Below the pieces are notes generated by a model. It was given only the letters and a program-made list of their open reading frames with translations, made no database searches and was not told the DNA's origin. From Poriferisodalis sp965215815 (GTDB lineage: Bacteria > Actinomycetota > Acidimicrobiia > Acidimicrobiales > Poriferisodalaceae), in the NCBI RefSeq assembly GCF_965215815.1, contig NZ_CBDCEO010000012.1:124001-188000 (forward strand): a stretch of DNA of 64,000 nucleotides, read 5' to 3'. Positions 17,563-26,484 of the stretch are shown one piece after another. Numbering within the stretch: position 1 is the first letter of the stretch; every line of letters begins with the position of its first letter. A program made the translations under genes and the position numbers.

Positions 17563-18822
17563 ATGAGCGACTTTGTCGATGAGTGTCAGCTGCACGCGAA
17601 AGGCGGCGACGGCGGCGCGGGTTGCGTCTCGTTCCGGCGCGAGTCGCACGTGCCCCATGGCGGTCCCGATGGCGGCGACGGCGGCCACGGCGGCGATGTG
17701 TGGGTGGTAGCAGACCGCAACGTGGCGTCGCTGCTGGCGTTCCGGGATTTCCCGTTCCGGCGGGCAACCAATGGTGCCCACGGTCAGGGCCGCAAGCGGC
17801 ACGGCCGCAAGGGAGTCGACGAGATCGTGCGTGTGCCAGAGGGCACGATCGTGCGGGATCGTGACGGAACGGTGCTGGCCGACCTCGTGAATGCCGGTGA
17901 CCGCTGGCTGGCTGCTCAGGGTGGCGGCGGTGGCCGGGGCAACACCCGCTTTGCCTCGAACCGGATGCGAGCGCCTCAATTTGCGGAACAGGCAGAACCA
18001 GGCGAGGAGCGTTGGCTCGGCCTGGAGCTGAAGCTGATGGCCGACGTGGCGCTTGTGGGATTCCCGAATGCAGGCAAGAGCACCTTCATCAGTGCGGTGT
18101 CTGCAGCGCGGCCGAAGGTCGCCTCCTACCCCTTCACGACGCTGACGCCCAGCCTCGGTGTCGTCCGACTCGCCGACGGCAGGGGTGGTCTGGATCCCGA
18201 CAGCTTCGAGATGGTGATCGCAGATGTGCCTGGGCTGATCGAGGGCGCTGCCGAGGGCAAGGGCCTCGGTCACCAATTCCTGCGGCACGTCGAGCGAGCC
18301 CGAGTGCTGCTGATGATGGCTGACCTAGCCGAGGTGACCGACCGCGATCCCCGCGAGCAGATCGAAGTACTCATCGCGGAGCTTGAGCGCTATGACGCCG
18401 CTCTCGCAGCCCGCCGACGGTTGATCGTGGGAACGAAAGCAGATGCCGCCCACCTCGATTGGGACGGCCCGCGCGTCAGCGCCGTGACAGGTGAAGGCGT
18501 GGCCTCGGTGCTCGGCCAGTTGCGTGATCTGGTCTCTCAAGCCAGGGAGGCCGACGAAGCACCCACGCAGTACGTGGTGTACCGCCCCGAATCCGCTGGC
18601 ATCACTGTGCTGCACCTTGCAGACGGGATCTTCGAAATCGAAGGCCGTCAGGCTCGTCGGGCAGTGGCCCTGTCGGACATGACGGATCCGGCGGCGCTCG
18701 CTTGGGCTCAGCGGCGATTGGAGAAGCTGGGTGTGTCCCGGGCCTTGGGCCGCAGCGGCGCACGGTCCGGCGACCTCGTACGCATCGGCGACTTCGAGTT
18801 CACCTATGAGCCCGACACGTGA
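17563..18822 (+). CDS. obg: GTPase Obg/CgtA, ribosome assembly factor
   Basis: Obg is an essential GTPase acting in late 50S assembly and stress control. The glycine-rich Obg fold covers residues 1-160 (for example GGDGGAGCVSFRRE and GGHGGDVWVVAD). The GTPase domain has G1 GFPNAGKST at 166-174 with the following G2 segment YPFTTLTP, G3 DVPGLIEGA and a G4 of the form GTKAD. A C-terminal OCT-like domain (ITVLHLADGIFEIEGRQARR) completes the actinobacterial three-domain form. At 419 residues it is slightly short, the OCT part being compact. Confidence 0.95.
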   Translation: MSDFVDECQLHAKGGDGGAGCVSFRRESHVPHGGPDGGDGGHGGDVWVVADRNVASLLAFRDFPFRRATNGAHGQGRKRHGRKGVDEIVRVPEGTIVRDRDGTVLADLVNAGDRWLAAQGGGGGRGNTRFASNRMRAPQFAEQAEPGEERWLGLELKLMADVALVGFPNAGKSTFISAVSAARPKVASYPFTTLTPSLGVVRLADGRGGLDPDSFEMVIADVPGLIEGAAEGKGLGHQFLRHVERARVLLMMADLAEVTDRDPREQIEVLIAELERYDAALAARRRLIVGTKADAAHLDWDGPRVSAVTGEGVASVLGQLRDLVSQAREADEAPTQYVVYRPESAGITVLHLADGIFEIEGRQARRAVALSDMTDPAALAWAQRRLEKLGVSRALGRSGARSGDLVRIGDFEFTYEPDT

Positions 18823-18877
18823 GCCCGCTGGCCGTGAATGAGTTCTGGGTGATCGAGGCTGCGGCGAGGCAGGATTG

Positions 18878-19978
18878 ATGTCGATGTCACCGACATTGCG
18901 ACTCGTCACCAAGATCGGGACCTCGTCGATCACGACATCGGACGGCCGCGTCGATCTCGATGCGGTATCCAAGCTGGCCGATGAAGTGGCCTCGGTGCGT
19001 AAGGCCGGCCACGAGGTCATCGTGGTCACCTCAGGGGCCATAACGGCAGGTGTGCAGAGGCTCGGCGTCGAACGCCCGTCGGAACCCGAGCGACTGCAAG
19101 CGCTGTCCGCCGTCGGCCAGATCGACCTTATGGCCTCATACCGGGAGCTCTTTGCCGAGCGTGGCATGGTCGTGGGCCAAGTACTGATCGCGCCGCACGA
19201 CTTCCGTGATCGCGACCAGTACTTGCACGCACGGGCCACTTTGGGCCATCTGCTGGACCTCGGAGTCGTGCCGGTTGTCAACGAGAACGACGCGATCGCC
19301 GATGACGCCATCCGCTACGGCGACAACGACCGGATTGCGGCGCTGGTAGCGAACCTGGTACGCGCCGACGCGTTGATCCTGCTGACCGACACGCCCGGTG
19401 TGCTGACTGCGGACCCAAGCATCGATCCAGACGCCTCGCTCATTGCTGAGATCCTCGAGGTGAGCCCCTCGCTGGCGGCGGCGGCTGGATCGGCCAACGC
19501 CGTCGGCAGCGGCGGCATGGCCTCGAAGCTTGCAGCAGCCCGCATGGCCTCCTGGAGCGGTGTGCGGACCGTCATCGCTGCGGCCCGCCGTCCCGATGTC
19601 GTCGCCGACGCCGCCGCCGGCCGCCCAGGTGTCGGCACCACGGTGCCGGCCCGCGATGCTCGCGTCTCCGCACGCAAGTTGTGGATCGGATTCGCGGTAG
19701 CGGCCCGGGGCTCAGTGACGGTCGACGACGGCGCCCGCCGAGCCGTAATGGCCGGCGGCAAGTCACTGCTTGCGGCTGGCGTGGTCGGCCTCGACGGTGG
19801 ATTCGCCGCTGGCGAAGCCGTCGAAATCGTCGACTCCGATGGCCAGATCTTCGCCAAGGGCCTTGCGGCTGTGGATGCCGACGGGTTGCGTGCCGCAGCC
19901 GGACTTCGCAGCGATCAGTTGCCCGAGGGCCTGCATCCACTCGTCGTTCACCGCGACGACCTCGTCGTCCTCGGCTGA
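18878..19978 (+). CDS. proB: Glutamate 5-kinase
   Basis: ProB phosphorylates glutamate in the first step of proline synthesis. The amino-acid kinase domain opens with LRLVTKIGTSSITTSDGRVD, contains VVTSGAITAGVQRL and NENDAIADDAIRYGDND, and has the GGMASKLAAARMA segment. A C-terminal PUA domain (about 275-366) is present. The ATG at 18878 is used; an in-frame TTG directly upstream and an ATG two codons later are alternatives. ProA, the next enzyme, follows after 112 bases. Confidence 0.95.
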   Translation: MSMSPTLRLVTKIGTSSITTSDGRVDLDAVSKLADEVASVRKAGHEVIVVTSGAITAGVQRLGVERPSEPERLQALSAVGQIDLMASYRELFAERGMVVGQVLIAPHDFRDRDQYLHARATLGHLLDLGVVPVVNENDAIADDAIRYGDNDRIAALVANLVRADALILLTDTPGVLTADPSIDPDASLIAEILEVSPSLAAAAGSANAVGSGGMASKLAAARMASWSGVRTVIAAARRPDVVADAAAGRPGVGTTVPARDARVSARKLWIGFAVAARGSVTVDDGARRAVMAGGKSLLAAGVVGLDGGFAAGEAVEIVDSDGQIFAKGLAAVDADGLRAAAGLRSDQLPEGLHPLVVHRDDLVVLG

Positions 19979-20078
19979 TGTCGCAGCGAGCGTTCTGCAG
20001 GTGAGTGGGCGAGGCGAACGGAACGGGCGAGCAGCACGCCGCACAGGAGTTCACCGCATCAATTTGGGGGTCGCCCAC

Positions 20079-20084
20079 TAGTCT
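20079..20084 (+). promoter_or_regulatory. Candidate -10 element for a leaderless proA transcript
   Basis: TAGTCT fits the actinobacterial -10 pattern TANNNT and ends six bases before the GTG of proA, which would place the first transcribed base at the start codon. No Shine-Dalgarno sequence is visible between them. A matching -35 is not obvious, so this is a sequence-based suggestion only. Confidence 0.35.
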
Positions 20085-20090
20085 GCTCAG

Positions 20091-21377
20091 GTGCCTGACG
20101 CCACCGCGCGAGCTGCACCGGAGATGACCGGAGACGCCAGCAGTATGGCCGCTTTGGGCCTGCGAGCCAAGGCCGCTGCGACCGTGTTGGCGCAGGCGCC
20201 CGGTGCCGTGCGAGACGAGGCCTTGCTGTCGGCAGCTGACTTTCTCGAGGAGGCAACCGACAACGTTCTGGCTGCCAACGGTGAAGACGTGGCCAACGCC
20301 GGGGCTGCTGGCACTTCCGCGTCGCTCGTCGACCGGCTGCGACTCGATCCGGGCCGTATCGGGGCGATGGCTGCGGGCCTTCGCAACGTGGCTGCTCTCG
20401 CCGACCCAGTCGGTCAGGTGGTCGATGGCTGGGTACGGCCCAACGGGCTCGCCATCGAACGGGTCCGGGTGCCGCTTGGCGTCGTGGCCATCATCTACGA
20501 GAGCCGACCCAATGTCACCTCCGACGCGTTCGGACTGTGCCTGAAGTCCGCCAATACGGCGTTCCTGCGCGGCTCGTCGGCAGCGTTGAACTCCAACATT
20601 GCGATCGCCGAGGCGCTGTGCGAGGGAGTCGTCCCCGCTGGCCTGCCCGCCGATGCGCTGGTGCTCGTCACAGACACGAGACATAGCGCAGCCACCGAAT
20701 TCATGCAGCTGCGCGGCTGCATCGACTGCTTGATCCCGCGGGGTGGTCCAGCGCTCATCTCGTCGGTGCTCGCCAACGCCACTGTGCCCTACGTCATCGA
20801 CGGCGACGGCAACTGTCACGTGTATGTCGATGCCCGGGCCGACCTCGAAATGGCAGCAGACATCGTCTCCAACGCCAAGCTCAGCCGGCCCTCGGTGTGC
20901 AACGCGGCGGAGTCGCTCGTTGTCCATCGAGACGTGGCCGAGACCTTCTTGCCACGCATCGTCGACGACCTGGACGGCGTCGAACTGGTGGGAGACCCTG
21001 CCTCGCGGGCCATCTCATCGCAGATCGGGCCAGCCAGCCCCGAAGACTTCGCGACGGAGTTCCTGGCGCTCAAGATGAGCGTCGCGGTCGTCGACGACCT
21101 CGATGCTGCGATCGACCACATCAACCGTTACGGCTCGGGGCACAGCGAAGCCATCGTGACCGGTGACCTTTCGGCTGCGCAGGAATTCACACGCCGCGTC
21201 GACGCCGCTGCGGTGCTGGTGAACGCTTCGACGCGCTTCGTGGACGGAGAGGAATTCGGCTTCGGGGCTGAGATCGGCATCAGCACCCAGAAGTTGCACG
21301 CGCGTGGCCCAATGGGCCTTGAACAGCTCACAACCACGAAGTTCGTAGTGACCGGTCGGGGCCATACTCGGGGCTGA
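20091..21377 (+). CDS. proA: Gamma-glutamyl phosphate reductase
   Basis: ProA reduces glutamyl 5-phosphate to the semialdehyde with NADPH, the second step of proline synthesis. The aldehyde-dehydrogenase-like fold is recognisable by VPLGVVAIIYESRPNVTSDA, the catalytic Cys270 in RPSVCNAAESLVVH, and the C-terminal NASTRFVDGEEFGFGAEIGI. The 428-residue length is typical. The GTG at 20091 gives a slightly extended N-terminus; an ATG at 20124 is the alternative. Confidence 0.95.
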   Translation: MPDATARAAPEMTGDASSMAALGLRAKAAATVLAQAPGAVRDEALLSAADFLEEATDNVLAANGEDVANAGAAGTSASLVDRLRLDPGRIGAMAAGLRNVAALADPVGQVVDGWVRPNGLAIERVRVPLGVVAIIYESRPNVTSDAFGLCLKSANTAFLRGSSAALNSNIAIAEALCEGVVPAGLPADALVLVTDTRHSAATEFMQLRGCIDCLIPRGGPALISSVLANATVPYVIDGDGNCHVYVDARADLEMAADIVSNAKLSRPSVCNAAESLVVHRDVAETFLPRIVDDLDGVELVGDPASRAISSQIGPASPEDFATEFLALKMSVAVVDDLDAAIDHINRYGSGHSEAIVTGDLSAAQEFTRRVDAAAVLVNASTRFVDGEEFGFGAEIGISTQKLHARGPMGLEQLTTTKFVVTGRGHTRG

Positions 21378-21453
21378 CCGTGCCGACAGGCCGCCGCGGC
21401 TGCCACACTGTCAGACCTGCCCACTGCCCAATTTGACTCCGGAGACACCCAAC

Positions 21454-22335
21454 ATGAGCGAAACAGTGTTCGGAGACCTGTCGGGTGTCCGCGAAGGACT
21501 GGCGAAAGTCGACTACCTCGCCGACGACGGCATCGCCAGCGTCGTGTACCTGGCCGAGCGGCTCGGCAAGCCGGTCCTGGTGGAGGGACCGGCCGGCACG
21601 GGCAAGACCGAGCTTGCAAAGTCGGTCGCTGCCATGACCGGTGCTCGTCTGATCCGCCTGCAGTGCTACGAGGGACTCGACGAGGCCAAAGCGCTGTACG
21701 AGTGGAATTACAAGAAGCAGCTCCTGCGCATCCAGGCAGACCGCGGCACCGACGCCGAGCACGAGGAATGGGTGGACCTGCAGGACGACATCTTCCAGGA
21801 GGAATTCTTGCTGACGCGTCCCTTGCTCGAAGCCATCAGCGCCGAGGACAAAGTCGTCCTGCTGATCGACGAGGTCGACCGGGTCGAGATCGAGACCGAA
21901 GCGCTGCTGCTGGAGATCCTCTCGGACTACCAAGTCTCCATCCCAGAGCTCGGCACCATCGTCGCCACCCAGATACCGCTCGTCTTCCTGACTTCCAACA
22001 ACACCCGTGAACTCTCCGAGGCCCTGAAGCGTCGCTGCCTGTTCCTACACATCGACTATCCCGACCTTGAGCGTGAGAAGCAGATTGTCGTCACCAAGGT
22101 CGCTGGCATCACCGAGAACCTGGCCGAACAGATCGCGCGAGTGGTCCGGTCGATCCGCCAGCTCGAGCTCAAGAAGGCGCCGTCGGTTTCCGAGACGCTG
22201 GACTGGGCTCGCACGCTCGTGCTGCTAGGCATCGAGAACATTGACATCGAGCAGGCCAAGCAGACGCTTCACATCCTGCTCAAGTATCAGTCCGACATCG
22301 AGAAGGCAGCCAAAGAGCTGACGGTCGAGGCCTAG
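21454..22335 (+). CDS. MoxR-type AAA+ ATPase
   Basis: MoxR ATPases act as chaperones or insertases, usually together with a von Willebrand factor A protein. Walker A GPAGTGKT is at residues 45-52, Walker B LLIDEVDR follows, and the sensor region LTSNNTRELSEALKRRCLFLHIDYP is characteristic. The ATG at 21454 follows a GGAG sequence and gives 293 residues. The CoxE-like VWA gene begins 33 bases downstream. The pair resembles CoxD/CoxE of carbon monoxide dehydrogenase maturation, but no coxMSL genes are nearby, so the client protein is unknown. Confidence 0.88.
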   Translation: MSETVFGDLSGVREGLAKVDYLADDGIASVVYLAERLGKPVLVEGPAGTGKTELAKSVAAMTGARLIRLQCYEGLDEAKALYEWNYKKQLLRIQADRGTDAEHEEWVDLQDDIFQEEFLLTRPLLEAISAEDKVVLLIDEVDRVEIETEALLLEILSDYQVSIPELGTIVATQIPLVFLTSNNTRELSEALKRRCLFLHIDYPDLEREKQIVVTKVAGITENLAEQIARVVRSIRQLELKKAPSVSETLDWARTLVLLGIENIDIEQAKQTLHILLKYQSDIEKAAKELTVEA

Positions 22336-22368
22336 CCCACCGGGGCTTGCCAAGGACGGGAGTCGGAA

Positions 22369-23805
22369 ATGCTGGACCTACTCAGTGGCTTCGTCGGGGA
22401 GTTGCGCAGCGCTGGGCTGCCGGTGTCGCTGACCGAGAACCTCGATGCCATGGAGGCCGTCAAGCACATTCCCATCGAGGATCGCGACGCGTTCAAGTAC
22501 GCGCTCGCCGCCACCTTGGTGAAGAACGAGCAGCACTGGCGGGCATTCGAGACAGTGTTCGAGGTCTATTTCTCGTTGCGGGGCCCCGAATACAGCGTCG
22601 GCGATGAAGACGGCAACGGCGAATTCGATCCGGACAATCTCGAAGAGTGGATGTCCCAGCAGATGCAGGGCATGGGTGGACGCGGGGGTGGGCAGGACAT
22701 GTCCCCCGAGGAGATCGCCGAGATGCTCTTCCGGGCGCTGCTGAACGCCGACGAAGCGATGATGGCGGCAATGGCCCGAGCGGCAGTGACGCAGTTCGCG
22801 GGTATGGAGCCGGGCCGGCCCGTCGGCGGCACCTACTACCTGTACCGCACGCTGCGCAACCTCGACCTCGACGGGATGCTCGACCGGCTGATCGAGGAAT
22901 CCTCCCAGCGATATGAAGGCGAGTTGACCCAGCTGGCGCAACGGCTCGAACGCGAGGAATTCGAGAACCGTATTGAGCAGCTGAAGCGGGAGATCGAAGC
23001 CGAGATCCGGCGCCGCCTCGTTGCCGACAGGGGCGTCGAAGCGATGGCCAAGACCCTGCGCAAGCCACTGCCCGAAGATGTCGACTTCATGCACGCAAGC
23101 CGTGAGGAGATGGCGACAATCCGCAAAGCCATCCAGCCGCTCACGCGCAAGCTGGCAGCGCGCCTGGCACGCAAGCGCAAGCACAAGCGCCGTGGTCCGC
23201 TCGACTTTCGGGCCACTGTGCGACGTTCACTCAGCTACGGCGGCGTGCCTGCGGAGCCCCGCTTCCGTCATCCACGTCCGAACAAGCCTGAACTCATCGT
23301 GGTTGCCGACATTTCGGGCTCCGTCGCGGCGTTCGCCCGCTTCACGCTTCATCTCGTGTATGCGTTGCAGAACCAGTTCTCCAAGGTGCGCTCATTCGTG
23401 TTCATCGACGGCATCGACGAGGTCACCCACATGTTCCAGAACGAGGAAGACATCACCAACGCGGTGCACCGGGTGAACACCGAGGCCGATGTCGTATGGG
23501 TCGACGGCCATTCCGACTACGGCCATGCCTTCGGCGTGTTCTGGGAGAACTTCGGTAAGGACGTCAACGCGAAGTCCACGATGATGTTCCTGGGCGACGC
23601 CCGCAACAACTACCACTCGACGAACGCGTGGGTGCTCAAGGAGTGCCAGAAACGAGCACGTTCGGTGTTCTGGCTGAATCCCGAGCCGCGCTCGTATTGG
23701 GACACGGGGGACTCGGTCATCACCGAGTACTCGACCTACACCGACGGCGTCTTCGAGTGCCGCAACCTGCGCCAGCTTGAAGGCTTCGTCGACAACCTGG
23801 CCTAA
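22369..23805 (+). CDS. CoxE-like von Willebrand factor type A protein
   Basis: The C-terminal half contains a VWA domain with the metal-ion-dependent adhesion motif DISGS at 314-318. The N-terminal half is acidic, with a Met/Gln/Gly-rich stretch (MSQQMQGMGGRGGG) and long charged helices (about 175-220). Such proteins work with MoxR ATPases on a client complex. The end of the gene is peculiar: the last 15 bases including the stop are present three times in tandem. Length is 478 residues. A gene for aromatic amino-acid synthesis converges from the other side. Confidence 0.85.
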   Translation: MLDLLSGFVGELRSAGLPVSLTENLDAMEAVKHIPIEDRDAFKYALAATLVKNEQHWRAFETVFEVYFSLRGPEYSVGDEDGNGEFDPDNLEEWMSQQMQGMGGRGGGQDMSPEEIAEMLFRALLNADEAMMAAMARAAVTQFAGMEPGRPVGGTYYLYRTLRNLDLDGMLDRLIEESSQRYEGELTQLAQRLEREEFENRIEQLKREIEAEIRRRLVADRGVEAMAKTLRKPLPEDVDFMHASREEMATIRKAIQPLTRKLAARLARKRKHKRRGPLDFRATVRRSLSYGGVPAEPRFRHPRPNKPELIVVADISGSVAAFARFTLHLVYALQNQFSKVRSFVFIDGIDEVTHMFQNEEDITNAVHRVNTEADVVWVDGHSDYGHAFGVFWENFGKDVNAKSTMMFLGDARNNYHSTNAWVLKECQKRARSVFWLNPEPRSYWDTGDSVITEYSTYTDGVFECRNLRQLEGFVDNLA

Positions 23806-23835
23806 GACAACTTGGCCTAGGAAAACTCGGCCTAG
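23791..23835 (+). repeat. Triplicated gene end with three in-frame stop codons
   Basis: GACAACCTGGCCTAA (23791-23805), GACAACTTGGCCTAG (23806-23820) and GAAAACTCGGCCTAG (23821-23835) are three 15-base units in direct succession. In the frame of the VWA gene they read DNLA-stop, DNLA-stop and ENSA-stop. The first stop ends the protein, and the other two would catch readthrough. Confidence 0.9.
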
Positions 23836-23865
23836 CCAGCCTCCGTTGTGAGCGAGGGCGGTGTG

Positions 23866-25284
23866 CTAGATCAATTCGGCGAGCAACTCGGCTGTGATGA
23901 AGGCCAGGTCGAGTGATTGGCGAGCGTTCAGTCGGGGGTCGCACATCGTCTCGTAGCGGTCGCCCAGCTGGTGTTTGGCGAGGTCGTCGCCGCCGCCGAT
24001 GCACTCGGTGACCGCGTCGCCGGTGATCTCCAGATGCACACCGCCCGGCCACGTCCCTGCCGCGGCATGGACTGCGAAGTACTCCTGAATCTCGGCCAAG
24101 ATTGCGTCGAAGTGGCGGGTCTTGACCCCCTCATCGGTCGTGTAGGTGTTGCCGTGCATCGGATCGCACTGCCACACCACCGGATGCCCAGCCTGTGTGA
24201 CCGCCCGCAGGATCGGCCCGAAGGACGCCGAGACGTTGCCGGCGCCCATGCGGCTGATCAGTGTGAGCCGCCCTGGTATCTGTTTCGGGTTCAGCGCCTC
24301 GCACAGCGCGAGCGCTTCGTCGGGTGTCGCGGTCGGTCCCAGCTTCGTCCCGATCGGATTGTGCACACCCCGCAGGAACTCGACATGGGCGCCGTCGGGT
24401 TCTCGGGTGCGCTCGCCGATCCACAGCATGTGCGCCGAGCAGTCGTACCAGTCGCCGGTGATGCTGTCGGTGCGGGTCAGTGCCTCTTCGTACCCGAGCA
24501 GCAGCGCCTCGTGGCTTGTGTACAACTCCACTTGCCGCATGGCGCTGTCATCGGTGTCCAGACCGCACGCGCTCATGAATCGCAACGCGGCATCGATGCC
24601 GTTGGCCAGAGTTTCGTAGCGTTGGCCCGCTGGACTCGATGCCACGAATTCCTGGTTCCACGTGTGTACCTGTCGCAGGTCGGCGTAGCCGCCCCGGGTG
24701 AATGCACGCAGCAAGTTGAGGGTTGCCGCAGACGTGTTGTATGCCTGCAGCAAGCGCGAAGGGTTTGGCGTCCGGGACTGGGAGTCGAACGGGATGTCGT
24801 TGACGATGTGGCCCCGGAAGATCGGCAGCGTCACGCCGTCGCGGGTCTCGGTGGGCTTGCTGCGCGGCTTGGCAAACTGACCAGCGATCCGACCCACCTT
24901 CACGATCGGCAGGCCGGCGGAGTACTGCATCACGACGGCCATCTGCAAGATGACCTTGAGACGGTCGCGAATCTGGTCAGCGGTCGAGAGTTCGAAGGAC
25001 TCCGCACAATCGCCGGCCTGCAGCACAAAGGCGTCGCCCGTGCCCACCCGTGCAAGATGCTCGGTGAGACGCCTTGCCTCGCCGGCAAATACCAGCGGAG
25101 GCCGGCGCCTCAGCTCGGCCAGTGATTCGGAGAGCGCTGCAGCATCAGGCCACTCGGGCTGCTGGCCTGCCGGCCGCCCGGCCCACGAGCCGGAATGCCA
25201 CCCCGGTGCGTGCTGAGGCGATCCGTCGGGGCTAGGCGCGCCCGAAGGTGAGACTGCGTCGTCAGACAGCGTCTGCGTCGGCAT
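23866..25284 (-). CDS. aroF: Class II 3-deoxy-7-phosphoheptulonate synthase (DAHP synthase)
   Basis: This enzyme condenses phosphoenolpyruvate with erythrose 4-phosphate, the entry step of the shikimate pathway. The 472-residue protein carries class II (plant/actinobacterial) signatures: RRPPLVFAGEARRLTEHLA, FVLQAGDCAESF with the metal-binding Cys, KVGRIAGQFAKPRS, FRGHIVNDIPF, WQCDPMHGNTY and GGVHLEITGDAVTECIGG. The first 40 residues are Pro/Ser-rich and probably disordered. The start overlaps the end of the upstream sigma factor gene by 23 bases, so the two are likely cotranscribed. The symbol is given by family use; aroG or aroH are also applied. Confidence 0.93.
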   Translation of the reverse strand: MPTQTLSDDAVSPSGAPSPDGSPQHAPGWHSGSWAGRPAGQQPEWPDAAALSESLAELRRRPPLVFAGEARRLTEHLARVGTGDAFVLQAGDCAESFELSTADQIRDRLKVILQMAVVMQYSAGLPIVKVGRIAGQFAKPRSKPTETRDGVTLPIFRGHIVNDIPFDSQSRTPNPSRLLQAYNTSAATLNLLRAFTRGGYADLRQVHTWNQEFVASSPAGQRYETLANGIDAALRFMSACGLDTDDSAMRQVELYTSHEALLLGYEEALTRTDSITGDWYDCSAHMLWIGERTREPDGAHVEFLRGVHNPIGTKLGPTATPDEALALCEALNPKQIPGRLTLISRMGAGNVSASFGPILRAVTQAGHPVVWQCDPMHGNTYTTDEGVKTRHFDAILAEIQEYFAVHAAAGTWPGGVHLEITGDAVTECIGGGDDLAKHQLGDRYETMCDPRLNARQSLDLAFITAELLAELI

Positions 25285-26128
25285 CGATGTCTACAAACTC
25301 GCCGTCGGCGGCGAGGCTCTGCAGCTCATCAACGGCGCGCTTGACGAGACGGCGTGCCGCTTCGGCAGTTACGCCGAGCTCCTCGCCGATCTCGCGGTAG
25401 CTGCGCTGCTCACCGTCGATGATCCCGTTGCGGCGGGCCACCGCATAGCGGGCGCGCTTGTCCAGCCGGCCGAGCATGGACATCACCATGCCACGGCGAT
25501 CCGATTCGATGGCGAAGTGCTCGGGTCCTGGCGCATCGTCGCCGATGAGGTCGATGAGCGCGCTGTCGCCGTCGTCGCCGACCGTCTTGTCGAGCGACGT
25601 CGGGGTGCTGATCCGCTGCAGCCACGCGTTCTCGTCGTCGAGTGAGTCGCTGTCGCCTCCGTTGTGGCGCAGCGCAGCTCGCAGTGTGGCGGAGCGATCG
25701 GACGGCAGCCGGATGAGGCTGCCCTTCTGGTCGAGCGCCCGTCCAATCGACTGGCGGATCCAGAACGTTGCGTAGGTGGAGAACTTGAAGCCACGCCGCC
25801 AGTCGAACTTCTCGACTGCGTGCTCAAGTCCGAGGTTGCCCTCCTGGATCAGGTCGAGCAGTTCCAGCGTCGGAGGCAGCGGATAGCGACGCGCGATGGA
25901 CACGACCAAGCGAAGGTTCGCCCGGATGAATCGGTCACGCGCAGCGGCAGCGGTCTGCACAGCCTTGCGCAGGTCGCGCCGCTCGGCCACGGACAGGTCC
26001 TCTTCGCTGTCAAGGCGCGTCCGCGCATCTCGTCCCGCTTCGATCTGCTGGGAGAGCATGCGCTCGTCCCCTGCAGTGAGAAGTGCAACCGCACCGATCT
26101 CGTTCAGGTACTGGCCAACTGAATCCAT
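25262..26128 (-). CDS. RNA polymerase sigma-70 family factor (group 2-like)
   Basis: Region 1.2 is visible at the start (DSVGQYLNEIGAVALLTAGDE). Region 2 has RANLRLVVSIARRY, LDLIQEGNLGLEHAVEKFDW and KFSTYATFWIRQSIGRAL, and region 4.2 is a helix-turn-helix (YREIGEELGVTAEAARRLVKRA). Region 3 is short and diverges after LIRLPSDRSATLRAAL. A group 2, HrdB-related stress sigma is the best reading. The ATG at 26128 is preceded by GGAG and gives 288 residues; in-frame ATGs further upstream (26182 and 26362) would add residues that look non-conserved. The stop lies inside the DAHP synthase gene. Confidence 0.85.
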   Translation of the reverse strand: MDSVGQYLNEIGAVALLTAGDERMLSQQIEAGRDARTRLDSEEDLSVAERRDLRKAVQTAAAARDRFIRANLRLVVSIARRYPLPPTLELLDLIQEGNLGLEHAVEKFDWRRGFKFSTYATFWIRQSIGRALDQKGSLIRLPSDRSATLRAALRHNGGDSDSLDDENAWLQRISTPTSLDKTVGDDGDSALIDLIGDDAPGPEHFAIESDRRGMVMSMLGRLDKRARYAVARRNGIIDGEQRSYREIGEELGVTAEAARRLVKRAVDELQSLAADGEFVDIDADADAV

Positions 26129-26484
26129 GACACACGCTCCAACCGGCAGGGGGCAGCCGGTTTCTTCGTCTTCGAATTGCATGCCACCTAGCACATGCGA
26201 CCCGGTGGGGGGCACCGGGTATGTTCTGCCCTCGGCAGGCCAACCCAGGCCGGACTCAGGCATGACGCCGCCGCGGTGGCGGCGCCGTTCTTGGTTGTAC
26301 GCCCGCATGCCATGCGAGGCCCGAGAACCCGGGCCGTGCAGAACTCTGCTATGGGCGAACAATCAAACGTAACACATGGCGCACAGCGCGCGCAACAAGC
26401 GACACGCGAGGCCTGCTGAATGACGCAACAGTGCCTCGGTGCGCGCAACCTATGTGAAGTGGAGCGTGACTCTACACTGCGGCG
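26129..26484. other. Intergenic region between the sigma factor and nadD
   Basis: This 356-base stretch separates divergent genes and should contain both promoters. The sigma-factor frame stays open to 26362 on the minus strand, so a longer sigma N-terminus is possible but looks non-conserved. Apart from the putative -10 of nadD at 26473, I see no operator, RNA gene or repeat. Confidence 0.4.
26473..26478 (+). promoter_or_regulatory. Candidate -10 element for a leaderless nadD transcript
   Basis: TACACT ends exactly six bases before the GTG start of nadD, which would put the transcription start on the G of the start codon. No ribosome binding site lies between. This is the same geometry as at proA and is common for leaderless genes in actinobacteria. 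Confidence 0.4.
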
